DNA of 64,000 nucleotides from Serinicoccus marinus DSM 15273 (GTDB taxonomy: Bacteria; Actinomycetota; Actinomycetes; Actinomycetales; Dermatophilaceae). The stretch is from assembly GCF_008386315.1 (NCBI RefSeq), contig NZ_CP043808.1, positions 930,001 to 994,000 on the forward strand. The letters are read 5' to 3'. Numbering within the stretch: position 1 is the stretch's first letter; the number at the start of each line of letters is the position of its first letter. The position numbers and the translations under genes are program-made. Below, one piece after another: positions 55,301-62,300 of the stretch. The notes below the pieces were generated by a model. It made no database searches. It was not told where the DNA came from and worked only from the letters and a program-made list of their open reading frames with translations.

Positions 55301-55426
55301 TACCTGTACCTCGGGCCTTCGACCTACGTCTCCCATCGGGGTGAGCGCCCCATCGCTGTGACGTGGAAGCTTGCGCAACCGATGCCGGCTGACCTCTTCG
55401 CGGCCGCGACCGTGGCAGCGGGGTAG
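52361..55426 (+). CDS. PLD nuclease-like / SF2 helicase / DUF3427 protein
   Basis: 1021 residues in four parts. An N-terminal helical region comes first. A phospholipase-D-like domain follows at about residues 100-260 with the HxK site in KTRLHAKAWMFHRK and VGSSNLSRSALLDGLEWNV. The SF2 helicase has Walker A VVAATGTGKTIIAALDYRRL, DEFH box VVVIDEFHHAAAKSYQDIL, LLALTATPERTDGFDV, and motif VI FLQQLGRGLRQRPDKPVLTV. The last 250 residues fit DUF3427 (RYQREEVLAALGYASLNRRP). Only one HxK is visible in the PLD part, so nuclease activity would need a dimer. This family often sits in defence islands; a role against foreign DNA is inferred from that and from position. Confidence 0.85.
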   Translation: MHEGIYERLVTRLLADELHDEALVAARMQPVEDAEQPDVLARHVADVIRDVLRGVREDARVDLVNRVVDQLASERTVHPPVRNLVSVRATSYGPELPRPATPLSNAALLTNVKGEPSLGAEIRAELASADQVDLLCAFVKWHGLRVIEDDLRALRDRGAQLRVITTTYMGATERRAVDRLVQDFGAEVRTHFDEAKTRLHAKAWMFHRKTGFDTAYVGSSNLSRSALLDGLEWNVRLSRVATPHLLEKFSGTFETYWNDPSFVPYDPNDVADRDRLDDALAVASGKVRPDTGWTLSGLDVRPYAYQQHILDALEAERQLHGRHRNLVVAATGTGKTIIAALDYRRLADPSTKRYPTLLFVAHRKEILEQSRRAYQEVLADASFGELYVDGARPERWQHVFASVQSLNSYGVGNLDPRHFDVVVIDEFHHAAAKSYQDILSHLQPRELLALTATPERTDGFDVRAYFDGRTAAELRLWEALQAGILCPFHYFMASDGTDLSDVSWVRGRYDEEQLNQLYTGNEARARIILRELGDKVLDVHGMRALGFCVGVQHAAYMAKVFTEAGIPARSVSGTTPGAEREAALSDLRAGRLSILFAADLFNEGVDLPDVDTLLFLRPTESATVFLQQLGRGLRQRPDKPVLTVLDFVGNQRKEFRFDAKLAALTGRPRRRLTQDLEDGFPYLPSGCQIVLDRRAQETVLASLKAQLSARWAHLVNQLRASGQDTSLQTFIDDSGYSLSDILRRGQKSWTELRRDAGHLRGSPSQVEVALAKRVRALAHVDDPVRRRGYEALLANPDRTGLTPTEESLAEMLFFTLWPDGGGHSSVRAGLSELAQVPDLVEEMQAVIAVAFDEAERPVAPTPGPLAQMPLRVHARYQREEVLAALGYASLNRRPNSFREGVLFVPELNVDAFFITLRKTEKRFSPTTMYRDYPISQQLFHWESQSTTTERSKTGQRYLNGTSTVLLFVREEQKDDFGTSPYLYLGPSTYVSHRGERPIAVTWKLAQPMPADLFAAATVAAG

Positions 55427-55449
55427 GGGGGGGTCGAGCCTTGCTCAGC

Positions 55450-55820
55450 TCAGTGACGCGACCAGTGCTGATAGACCTGCTCACGCTCGTCCACGGCTCC
55501 GGTCCGTACATGTCACCCACTTCGCGCGTCTGTGCGTTGACAACCAGCGCAGCGAGGTCGGGCTCACCGCGGCGCTCGCACTCCACCTTGGTGAGGTCGA
55601 GGAGACGGCCCATTCCCGTCGGCATGTGCGGTAGAGCGGCTTCATTCTTGAGCGCGCCGTAGGTGATGGTGGTGCGGCCCGTGGCGACGCGGATCAGCGC
55701 TGGGCGCATGGACACGACGCTGTCGATGTCGAGTTGGGAGACACGAAGCGTCTTGCCCTTGCTCTCTATGCGTTCACCGAGTTCGAGGTGGGCTGTCCCT
55801 GATCGGTGTTCAGAGGACAT
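55450..55820 (-). CDS. hypothetical protein (frame break near 55498)
   Basis: From MSSEHRSGTAHLELGERIES it reads VVSMRPALIRVATGRTTITY and GMGRLLDLTKVECERRGEPD with LAALVVNAQTREVGDMYGPE, then shifts. In the next frame it ends VDEREQVYQHWSRH, stop at 55450, which is more protein-like than the original frame running into the helicase gene. The TITYGALKNE and DLAALVV segments recall the DNA-binding part of alkyltransferase-like proteins, a weak resemblance. It overlaps the next gene (PH domain) start-to-stop by 11 bp, so likely an operon. Confidence 0.5.
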
Positions 55821-56181
55821 AGTGCGCAATCAGCGAGTCGAGACGGCGGACGTCGATGCCCTTGCGCAGGCTCACCTTGACGTGACCAGCGCGAGTCCAC
55901 AGCTCCATCTCGGCGTTGTTGTCGATCATGCCGGCATTCTCAGAAGACCACATGTGGATGGAGGAGTAGGGGAGCGAGTACACCTCGACCTTCTTGCCGG
56001 TGATGCCTTGAGCGTCGCGGACCATCAGTCTCTTGGTTGTGAAGATGGCTGAGTCTCGGAACGTCTTGTAGGCCGCCAGCCACCGCCCCTCTTCGCCAGG
56101 GGTCAGCAACTTTTGAACGTCGCTGGGGATGGGGCACTCCGAGATCAGCGTCCACGTGAGGATGGGTGCAGTTTCCATCAT
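55810..56181 (-). CDS. PH-domain protein (bacterial PH type)
   Basis: 123 residues; ATG 56181 behind AGAAAGGAC. Bacterial PH-fold pattern: AAYKTFRDSAIFTTKRLMVR, then GKKVEVYSLPYSSIHMWSSE, MELWTRAGHVKVSLRKGID and a C-terminal helix RRLDSLIAHYVL. Such proteins form rings, function unknown. Together with the upstream hypothetical gene it may be an operon antisense to the helicase gene. Confidence 0.8.
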   Translation of the reverse strand: MMETAPILTWTLISECPIPSDVQKLLTPGEEGRWLAAYKTFRDSAIFTTKRLMVRDAQGITGKKVEVYSLPYSSIHMWSSENAGMIDNNAEMELWTRAGHVKVSLRKGIDVRRLDSLIAHYVL

Positions 56182-56297
56182 GTCCTTTCTGGGTGGTCGA
56201 GCAAAGCACTCATCTTCTCAAAGGGGAGCAGGCGTGCACGTCACGCCGTGCACTGCCAGCGCTGACGGCGTCAATCTCTATGCCAGGCCTCCGACGC

Positions 56298-56651
56298 CTA
56301 GTCCGTCAGCATGGACACAAAGCTGTCGACGATAGGGGCCTGCACGGCCATCAAGGTCTCGAGGTTCGTGGCCAGAAGCACAAGGAAGATGAGGTAGAGG
56401 AGTAGGACAAAAGGCGATCTGGTGTGCTTCCTGGTTCGGCGCCGTGAAGCAGTCGTCGACTGCTCCCGCCAAGCCGGCCGCGGCGCCCCGCCGTGGTGGA
56501 GAGCCTGCGTTACCGCCGCATCCTTCGTGCGTCGATGAGGCCTGCGGTTGGGCGGTAGGTGGGGGGACTCACGCTCAACACCCTGTGGCGCGGTGAGCAG
56601 GGCTGGCACGCGTGCCATGGTCTGAACCAACTCAGGATTGAGACTGGGCAC
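56298..56651 (-). CDS. small membrane protein, uncertain
   Basis: 117 residues: a basic, Pro/Arg-rich N-terminal part, then one hydrophobic helix (SPFVLLLYLIFLVLLATNLE) near the C-terminus and TLMAVQAPIVDSFVSMLTD. No family is recognised. The tail-anchored helix supports the C-terminal half; the N-terminus may begin later or include a frame break. Confidence 0.4.
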   Translation of the reverse strand: MPSLNPELVQTMARVPALLTAPQGVERESPHLPPNRRPHRRTKDAAVTQALHHGGAPRPAWREQSTTASRRRTRKHTRSPFVLLLYLIFLVLLATNLETLMAVQAPIVDSFVSMLTD

Positions 56652-56693
56652 CGGCCCGAGCGCAGGAATGAGGTGATCTAGCCCGACGACGAG

Positions 56694-56727
56694 GCCCTGT
56701 GCGTCAGGATGAGGTGAGACACCACCG
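56694..56727. repeat. solo copy of the IS3 left end
   Basis: The 32 bp from CCTG through TGCGTCAGGATGAGGTGAG to ACACCACCG match the left end of the IS3 element at 59552-59583 with one difference. No transposase follows, so this is a remnant left by deletion or a hybrid site. It directly precedes gene fragments. Confidence 0.8.
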
Positions 56728-56744
56728 AGGACTCACGATTATGA

Positions 56745-56925
56745 CCAACCAAGCAGAGTCACATCTTTCGGCCGCCGTAGACAGCGATCGCGTGAGGCAG
56801 GAGGCAGGGTGGCGCGTTTTCCGTGTCTGGAGCACGTCGGGTCGATGGAAACCGCGGATACCGTCGAGAAAGCGATGGAGCATCAGCGCAGGCGTGACGG
56901 TGCCCGACTCCCCCGCTGCCGCCAC
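56745..56925 (+). pseudogene. C-terminal fragment of a helicase/MTES_1575-type endonuclease
   Basis: DSDRVRQEAGWRVFRVWSTS in one frame continues in another as ETADTVEKAMEHQRRRDG. That is the end of large DUF3320/MTES_1575 helicase-nuclease proteins (RQ-x-GWRV-x-R-x-WST-x-W...). Only about 60 codons remain, with a frame change, starting right after the solo IS end. Most of the gene was probably removed by an IS-linked deletion. Confidence 0.55.
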
Positions 56926-56927
56926 GA

Positions 56928-57062
56928 CCCCGAGATGATCCCCGCACCGCTGCCGGTGGCGACCTTGACGAGGATGAGGTCGTCCACGTCGGGCAGGTAG
57001 GCGCCCCGTCCACCGAGGGCCATGATGTCGACGCCGTTGTCGACGATGGCGAGGTCCGGCTC
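56928..57062 (-). pseudogene. fragment of a ROK-family sugar kinase/regulator
   Basis: An open stretch on the minus strand reads PDLAIVDNGVDIMALGGRGA and DVDDLILVKVATGSGAGIIS. That is the ROK pattern ENDVN-x-x-ALGE...VKVxTGIGAGI with the second half of the ATP/sugar fold missing. It has no start and is cut at both ends by unrelated sequence, so it is a relic. Confidence 0.55.
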
Positions 57063-57449
57063 ATTGGTGAGCGTCGATCACCCAGGGCAGACCCGGTCCG
57101 AGGAGCGTGCCATCTGACGTGAGCAGGCTCAGCTGCTCCACGTGTGCCTGCGCCAGGAGCATCCGATCGAACGGGTCGTGGCGGGCCAGCTCGGCAAACT
57201 CGGTCAGGGCACCGGCATGCCGGGATGTCAGGGGGATCTCGCTGAGACCGCTGGCGGTGAGTGCTGTCGGCAGATCACCGGGGAGCGAGAGCTTGCCGAG
57301 CATCGTCTTGATGGTGATCTCGAGGACAGAGACCGCCGAGAACCTCACGACGCCTGCCCCGGTGATGCTCTTACGTGCTTCCGGTCCCAGACGTGAGTCA
57401 CCCGTCAGGGTCCAGAGCAACGCATTGGTATGAGAAGGAGGCCGCTCAC
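57061..57449 (-). CDS. VapC-type PIN-domain toxin (frame break near 57430)
   Basis: PIN RNases cut tRNA or rRNA when freed from the antitoxin. GTG 57449 overlaps the antitoxin stop (GTGA) and reads VSGLLL; restoring one G near 57430 gives LLLDTNALLWTLTGDSRLGP with the first catalytic Asp. It continues VLEITIKTMLGKLSLPGDLP, ELARHDPFDRMLLAQAHVEQ (second and third acidic residues) and LLTSDGTLLG. Length of about 130 is normal. If the break is real the first Asp is lost and the toxin is dead. Confidence 0.85.
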
Positions 57450-57685
57450 TCGTCCGCACCGGCGAACAGGGCGTCGATCTGCGGATCAGGCGCGTCCAGC
57501 GCATCAGTGTCGACGTCAGCGCCGGCCCAGCCTGGGACGCCGATGACGACCGGCGGAGAGGAGTGGACGACCAGGTCGACGACGGGCCGACCGGAGCGCG
57601 CGATGGTCACCTTTTCACCGGCGAGCGTGGCCTCGATGAGGCGGGACAGCTGCGACTTTGCCTCATGCACGTTGACCTGGATCAT
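57446..57685 (-). CDS. VapB-type antitoxin (Phd/YefM-like)
   Basis: 79 residues: MIQVNVHEAKSQLSRLIEAT and LAGEKVTIARSGRPVVDLVV are the Phd/YefM DNA-binding fold, and the acidic tail DALDAPDPQIDALFAGADE would wrap the toxin. It directly precedes and overlaps the PIN toxin gene by four bases, the usual order. The operon should repress itself; no operator was resolved. Confidence 0.88.
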   Translation of the reverse strand: MIQVNVHEAKSQLSRLIEATLAGEKVTIARSGRPVVDLVVHSSPPVVIGVPGWAGADVDTDALDAPDPQIDALFAGADE

Positions 57686-58114
57686 GTAGTCGACGATATC
57701 TCCGCTTGGCTAAGTCTGGCTAGGTTGACGACGGTGGTGACGGTGACGCTCTGGTGACATGCCCCGCCAAGCCACCTACGCGTCCTCTGGCCAGAGCACT
57801 ATTCGCGCGAGTCCAGCCGCCCGACGGCGGCTCTGCTCGCTGGGCGGGTCGCGGAACAGTCAGGACCCGGACGCGTCCGACAGCGCGCGCCAGGCCGGCG
57901 ACACCAGGCCAAGGCATGACGCGGGTCGAACCCGCCCGGCGTGGTCCGCAGGCCGCAGCGGGTCATACGGTCCGCGACCCGGATCTGGTGGTCGTAGTCC
58001 GCCTCACGGGACTCTGCGCTTCTCAGCACAGCGAAGAGCTTTGTGCGGGAAATCGCGACAAAGTACCCTCCCAATGTAAGAATCTCGTGAACGCCACGTA
58101 ACGTCGAGGAAGGT
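57686..58114. other. gap without a supported gene
   Basis: 429 bp between the antitoxin start and the GNAT fragment. A minus-strand frame ending near 57799 contains RTKLFAVLRSAESREADYDH and ADRMTRCGLRTT, protein-like for about 40 residues, then turns low-complexity. It could be another relic; I do not recognise it. Nothing else is seen apart from the presumed vapBC promoter near 57690-57720. Confidence 0.4.
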
Positions 58115-58263
58115 CTAGCTGGTCAGAGGTTGGACGGTCAGCTCGTACTCCAGGTACCCCCCCAGCGTGGCGGCGTGATACCAACCGAACTTGTGACCTA
58201 CGCGAAGACTCGCGATATTCGCATTGTTGACATGAATGGGTTCGATTGCAAGACATAAGTTTG
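58115..58263 (-). pseudogene. C-terminal fragment of a GNAT acetyltransferase
   Basis: The minus strand reads CLAIEPIHVNNANIASLRVG then HKFGWYHAATLGGYLEYELT, ending VQPLTS and TAG at 58115. The NxxSxRVxxKxGW pattern is the acetyl-CoA-side end of GNAT enzymes. The upstream two-thirds is missing, replaced by the divergent repeat-protein gene, so this is a remnant. Confidence 0.6.
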
Positions 58264-58278
58264 AGACATGGGAGAGGC

Positions 58279-59318
58279 ATGACCTTCAGGTATGGAAGCA
58301 AGTGGAACAACCGGCTCCAGTGCCCCATCGACGAGATTGGCGAGGCCGCTGCTCGCGAGCGCGGCTTCGCGGGCTGGACATCTGTGACACGAATGTCCGA
58401 CACGGGCAGAAACCCAACGTATACGATGCTCGTTGGTCCCGATGCCAGCCATGTTCGGGTTCATCGCTACGACGACGCTGGATCGGTCATCGGCTCCTAC
58501 GACTGGGCGAGGTTCCAGGGCGACCAGAATTGTTTCTTGACAATCACAAGGTCTGGGTTTACGGAGACGATTTCTCGGAACCGCAGAGCTTCGAGGACTC
58601 GGTGGCGCACAAGGCCTGGGTTTTCTTTCAGGACGGCACAGCGACCTGCCGCGAGACGATCAAGGGCATGCCCGAGGTGAAGATCACGCGGTATCGCGAT
58701 CTGGATATGTCGGGCCACTGGCGTGACCGACCCGCATGGGGCGACTGGGACCGTTTCGGCGAACACCCCGAGCCTGCTGACGACGTGAGCTACCGCTACG
58801 GCCGCGATTGGAACATACGGCTGCTGCAGCCCATCGCGGAGATCGATCAGCAGGAGGCAGAGCGTTGTTTCGAGACGTCGCCTCAGCTCTCCGTCAGCCG
58901 CCTTCGCGCTGACCGTGCGGTCCCGGACTACACGCTGGTCATGGGTGCTGGCGGTGACCATGTACGCGTCCGTGTCTACGACGACAACGGTTCCATCGTG
59001 GAGTCCTTCGACTGGGGCCAAGTCAGCGAGAGTGACAAGCTGTTCTTGATGAACTACAAGGTGTGGGTCTACGCGGAGGATTCCTCGGGGCCTCGGACCT
59101 TCTCCCAGAGTGCCGCCCACAAGGCATGGGTGTTCCGGCAGGACGGCACAGCGACTTGCCGCGAGACGATCAAAGGCATGCCGGAGGTGAAGATCACCCA
59201 TTATCGCGACCTCGACACGTCGGGTCATTGGCGGGAGCGGCCCGTATGGGGGGACTGGGACCGCTTCGGCGAGCACCCTGAGCCTGACCCGCCGACAGGG
59301 CTGCCGGGTCCGGGCTGA
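58279..59318 (+). CDS. unknown protein made of two tandem copies of a ~165-aa domain (frame break near 58530)
   Basis: From ATG 58279 (behind GGGAGAGG) the first copy reads MTFRYGSKWNNRLQCPIDEI and HVRVHRYDDAGSVIGSYDWA, breaks near 58530 (one base missing), and goes on KVWVYGDDFSEPQSFEDSVA. The second copy begins VSYRYGRDWNIRLLQPIAEI and repeats HVRVRVYDDNGSIVESFDW and KVWVYAEDSSGPRTFSQSAA. Both end with AHKAWVF, QDGTATCRETIKGMPEVKIT and WGDWDRFGEHPEP. The copies are also alike at the DNA level in the last 150 bp, so the duplication is recent. No family is recognised; no signal peptide or membrane helix. It resembles in style an immunity-type or antigen-like accessory protein, a guess only. 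Confidence 0.75.
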
Positions 59319-59347
59319 GGCCTGCCCGGAGGTCTGGCTACGCGAGC

Positions 59348-59555
59348 TCACTCCTCGCTGACCACGCCCGTGAAGGCGCTCACCCATGGCCCGGTCCCGC
59401 CCGTCCACTCTCGCCGCGCGCGCTGCAGCACGAGCATGGCCTCGTCCCATCCGATGAGCGGTTTGATCAGGGTGTAGGCGCGCTCGGTCGTGACAGGGGA
59501 GCGGACCCAGTCCTGGGGCAACGGGTCGACCTCGATCTGCACCGGGCGGCCCCTG
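59348..59555 (-). pseudogene. C-terminal part of a gene cut by the IS3 element
   Basis: The frame ends RPVQIEVDPLPQDWVRSPVT, then IKPLIGWDEAMLVLQRARRE and WVSAFTGVVSEE, stop at 59348. Upstream it runs straight into the IS left end at 59555, so its N-terminus was lost to the insertion. The 69 remaining residues are good protein sequence of unknown family. Confidence 0.6.
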
Positions 59556-59630
59556 TGCGTCAGGATGGGGTGAGACACCACCGCTGATCTGCTACTGACC
59601 TCGCACGGGGCGAGAAACGGACATTTTGAG

Positions 59631-60034
59631 ATGACGATGACGGTTGCTGACGTCGGCGCCGATGATGGGGCCATGGCTCCTCGTGCTGACCGTCCCAAGC
59701 GGCGCTCGTTCACCGCCGAGTTCAAGGCGGCGATCCTGGCCGAGTACGACGCCGCGGACCGGGAGGAGCGAGGCGCGATCCTGCGCCGGGAGGGTCTGTA
59801 CCCTCCCACATCGCCGAGTGGCGCAAGGCCGCTGCGGAGGGTGCACAGGCCGGGCTGGGCAGCAGACCGCGGGACCGGCGCGAGCGGGAGATGCAGGCGC
59901 TACGGGTCCGGGCGGAGAAGGCCGAGGCCGAGCTGGCCAGGACCAAGGCGGCGCTGGACCTGATGGGAAAAGCACACGCGCTCTTGGAGACGCTCTCCGA
60001 GAGCGCGGACAGACCGCCGCGGTCGCCGCGGTGA
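59631..60034 (+). CDS. IS3 OrfA (helix-turn-helix transposase subunit; frame break near 59808)
   Basis: RPKRRSFTAEFKAAILAEYD is the HTH of IS3 OrfA, ahead of a leucine-zipper coiled coil. After REGLY one base is missing (TACCCTCCCAC), and the right frame reads SHIAEWRKAAAEGAQAGLGS, REREMQALRVRAEKAEAELA and TKAALDLMGKAHALLETLSE to TGA 60032. It overlaps OrfB by a programmed-type frameshift window. With the break as read, no intact transposase is made. Confidence 0.8.
59965..59971 (+). promoter_or_regulatory. -1 frameshift site of the IS3 element
   Basis: The heptamer GGGAAAA sits in the OrfA frame as G GGA AAA, the X XXY YYZ type slippery sequence. A -1 slip moves into the OrfB frame (STRALGDALRERGQTAAVAA), giving the OrfAB fusion transposase. 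The OrfA and OrfB stops confirm OrfB is in the -1 frame. Confidence 0.75.
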
Positions 60035-61032
60035 TCAACCCAGCCGTGGACGAGGTGGCCGAGCACGTCGGCACCGCCAGGGCGTGCGCGCTGCTGGGCC
60101 GCTCCCGCGCCGGCCACTACCGGGCCAAGAACCCGCCACCGCCACGTGCACGGGCACCGCGGCCTGTGCCAGCGAACAAGCTGACACCGGCCGAGCGGGC
60201 CCACGTGCTGTCGGTGCTGACCAGCGAACGGTTCGCGGACAAGTCGGTCGCGCAGGTCTGGGCCACGCTGCTGGACGAGGGCACCTACCTGTGCTCGCAG
60301 TCCACCATGCATCGCATCCTGCGGGAGAACGCGATGGCCGGCGAACGACGCCGCCAGGCCACCCACCCGGCCCGCACCAGACCGGAGCTGGTGGCCACCG
60401 GCCCGGGGCAGGTGTGGTCCTGGGACATCACGAAGCTGCGCGGCCCGGAGCGGGGTGTGTACTACGACCTGTACGTCGTGCTCGACATCTTCTCCCGGTT
60501 CGTCGTGGCCTGGACGATCGCCGCCCGCGAGGACGCCGACATCGCCAAGAACCTGCTCGAGCAGGCGATGGGCATCCACGGGGTCCCGGACGCACTCCAC
60601 GCCGACCGGGGCACCTCGATGACCTCCAAACCGGTCGCCCAGCTGCTGGTGGACCTGGGCGTGGCCCGGTCCCACTCCCGACCGCACGTCTCGAACGACA
60701 ACCCCTACAGCGAGGCGGCGTTCAAGACCCTCAAGTACGCCCCGATCTTCCCCGAGCATTTCGGGTCGCTGGCCGACGCCGGCGCGTTCGCGGAGCAGTT
60801 CTTCGCCTACTACAACCACGAGCACCGCCACTCCGGGATCGGGCTGCACACCCCCGCCAGCGTCCACTACGGCACCGCCACCCAGGTCCGCGCCCAACGC
60901 CAGGCCACCCTGGACGCGGCCTACGCCGCCCACCCCGAACGCTTCGGCCACCGCCGACCCCAAGCGCCGAACCTGCCCACCGCGGCGTGGATCAACCAAC
61001 CCTCACAGGAGGCCCTCATACAGACCGCCTGA
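59968..61032 (+). CDS. IS3 OrfB (DDE integrase domain), expressed by -1 frameshift
   Basis: The catalytic rve domain: VWSWDITKLRGPERGVYYDL (first Asp), HADRGTSMTSKPVAQLLVDL (second Asp) and NPYSEAAFKTLKYAP (Glu, 35 residues on), then FFAYYNHEHRHSGIGLHTP. An N-terminal HTH_21 part holds ANKLTPAERAHVLSVLTSER. The frame is intact from the slip site to TGA 61030. The IS150/IS51-like subgroup is likely. It has no start of its own beyond the overlap. Confidence 0.92.
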   Translation, partial: KSTRALGDALRERGQTAAVAAVINPAVDEVAEHVGTARACALLGRSRAGHYRAKNPPPPRARAPRPVPANKLTPAERAHVLSVLTSERFADKSVAQVWATLLDEGTYLCSQSTMHRILRENAMAGERRRQATHPARTRPELVATGPGQVWSWDITKLRGPERGVYYDLYVVLDIFSRFVVAWTIAAREDADIAKNLLEQAMGIHGVPDALHADRGTSMTSKPVAQLLVDLGVARSHSRPHVSNDNPYSEAAFKTLKYAPIFPEHFGSLADAGAFAEQFFAYYNHEHRHSGIGLHTPASVHYGTATQVRAQRQATLDAAYAAHPERFGHRRPQAPNLPTAAWINQPSQEALIQTA

Positions 61033-61096
61033 CGGAAACTGTCTCACCCGCCTTGACACCTTCCGGGCGCCGACCGAGGAAACCGCTTCGGGGCAG

Positions 61097-62155
61097 GTGC
61101 CTCACCCGCAGGTGGATCATCGTCACGCGGCCACGCTAGCGCCGCACCTCCAGTCGCCGGTCACGCAGGGAATGCCCTGGCCCGACGACGTGCGCATCGA
61201 CATCCGCTGGGCCGGCATCTGCCACAGCGACATCCACATGAAGCGTGGCGAGTGGGGCGAGGCGCTCTTCCCGTTGACCCCCGGCCACGAGATCCTCGGC
61301 ACCGTCCTCGAGGTCGGCTCCGACGTCAGCGACCACCAGGTCGGCGATGTCGTCGGTGTCGGCTGCCTGGTCGACTCGTGCGGCGAGTGCGCCGCCTGCC
61401 AGGACGGCGAGGAGCAGTACTGCGCCAAGGGCGCCGTCCCGACCTACGGCGCGGAGGACTACCACGGCGAGATCACCAAGGGTGGCTACAGCGGTGAGGT
61501 CGTCGTCCGCGACGACTTCGTCGTGAGGATCCCCGAGACGTATGCCGAGTCCGACCACGCGGGTGTGACGCCGCTGCTGTGCGCCGGCATCACGACATAC
61601 CACCCGCTCAAGGAGGCCGGTGTCGGGCCGGGCACCCGCGTCGGCGTCATCGGGCTCGGCGGCCTCGGGCACGTGGGCGTCAAGATCGCCAGCGCCATGG
61701 GCGCCGACGTCACCGTCTTCAGCCGCACCGACGCCAAGAAGGAGGACGGCCTCGCCTTCGGCGCGAAGGACTACCGCGCGACCGAGGACGGCAGCGTCTT
61801 CGAGGAGCTGGCCGGGTCCTTCGACCTCATCCTCAACACCGTCGGCTCCGGCATCCCGCTCGACTCCTATCTCGGGCTGCTCGACCGCGGCGGCGTGCTC
61901 GCCAACGTCGGTGCGCCCGAGGACTCTCTCAAGGTCAGCGCCTTCTCGCTCATCGGCAATCGGCGGGCCATCCGCGGCAGCATGATCGGCGGCCTGCCCG
62001 AGACCCAGGAGATGCTCGACTTCTGCGGCGAGCACGGCATCACCGCCACGGTCGAGGTCATCGACGCCGGTCAGGTCGACGACTACTACGACAAGGTCGT
62101 CGACGGCCAGGTGCGCTATCGCGCCGTCATCGACACCGAGACGCTGGCGGGCTGA
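61097..62155 (+). CDS. zinc-dependent alcohol dehydrogenase, front truncated by IS3
   Basis: Medium-chain NAD(P)-dependent alcohol dehydrogenase of the cinnamyl-alcohol (CAD/YahK) group. Catalytic zinc: Cys in WAGICHSDIH, His-Glu in PGHEILGTVLEVG; structural zinc: CLVDSCGECAACQDGEEQYC; cofactor: GVIGLGGLGHVGVKIASAMG. The family start is lost: the first about 30 residues (HPQVDHRHAATLAPHLQSP) do not match, and good sequence begins at DDVRIDIRWAG (61181 on). The break lies within 120 bp of the IS right end, so the insertion probably removed the true start. A shortened product from ATG 61172 or GTG 61097 may lack stability. Confidence 0.8.
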   Translation: MPHPQVDHRHAATLAPHLQSPVTQGMPWPDDVRIDIRWAGICHSDIHMKRGEWGEALFPLTPGHEILGTVLEVGSDVSDHQVGDVVGVGCLVDSCGECAACQDGEEQYCAKGAVPTYGAEDYHGEITKGGYSGEVVVRDDFVVRIPETYAESDHAGVTPLLCAGITTYHPLKEAGVGPGTRVGVIGLGGLGHVGVKIASAMGADVTVFSRTDAKKEDGLAFGAKDYRATEDGSVFEELAGSFDLILNTVGSGIPLDSYLGLLDRGGVLANVGAPEDSLKVSAFSLIGNRRAIRGSMIGGLPETQEMLDFCGEHGITATVEVIDAGQVDDYYDKVVDGQVRYRAVIDTETLAG

Positions 62156-62191
62156 GCCCGGCGGAGTCTTCCTGACCATCCCTGCCTGCCA

Positions 62192-62265
62192 GGACCGACG
62201 TCGGGGTAGCCAGACCTCCATCGGCGTACTTCCCGATGAGGCTTGTGCTATCCCGACATCGGTCC
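62192..62265. repeat. dispersed palindromic repeat, copy A (most complete)
   Basis: A 74-bp nested palindrome: outer arms GGACCGACGTCGGGGTAGC (62192-62210) and GCTATCCCGACATCGGTCC (62247-62265) are near-exact complements, with an inner CCTCCATCGG/CCGATGAGG pair. It lies between the convergent alcohol dehydrogenase and DUF5129 genes. Other copies are at 3363 and 63905. Confidence 0.85.
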
Positions 62266-62300
62266 CGCGCAGGCGACGAGGGATCGAGTGAGCAGCCGCC

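Larger units (their letters stand above)
59556..61058 (+). mobile_element. IS3-family insertion sequence
   Basis: About 1.5 kb. Left end TGCGTCAGGATGGGGTGAGA (59556 on) and right end, on the minus strand, TGTCAAGGCGGGTGAGACA (61058 back) are imperfect inverted repeats that start with TG, as IS3 ends do. Inside are orfA and orfB overlapping in the -1 frame with a slippery heptamer. It cut one gene on its left and the front of an alcohol dehydrogenase on its right. No target repeat was found at both edges. Confidence 0.85.

Noticed and set aside
58023..58403. Minus-strand open frame over the start of the repeat protein
   Set aside because: Ser/Arg-rich shadow; the GNAT tail in another minus frame and the repeat protein on the plus strand explain the sequence better.
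59631..60034. Two separate IS elements because OrfA has a break
   Set aside because: One missing base at 59808 joins the HTH and coiled-coil halves, and one pair of ends encloses both orfs.
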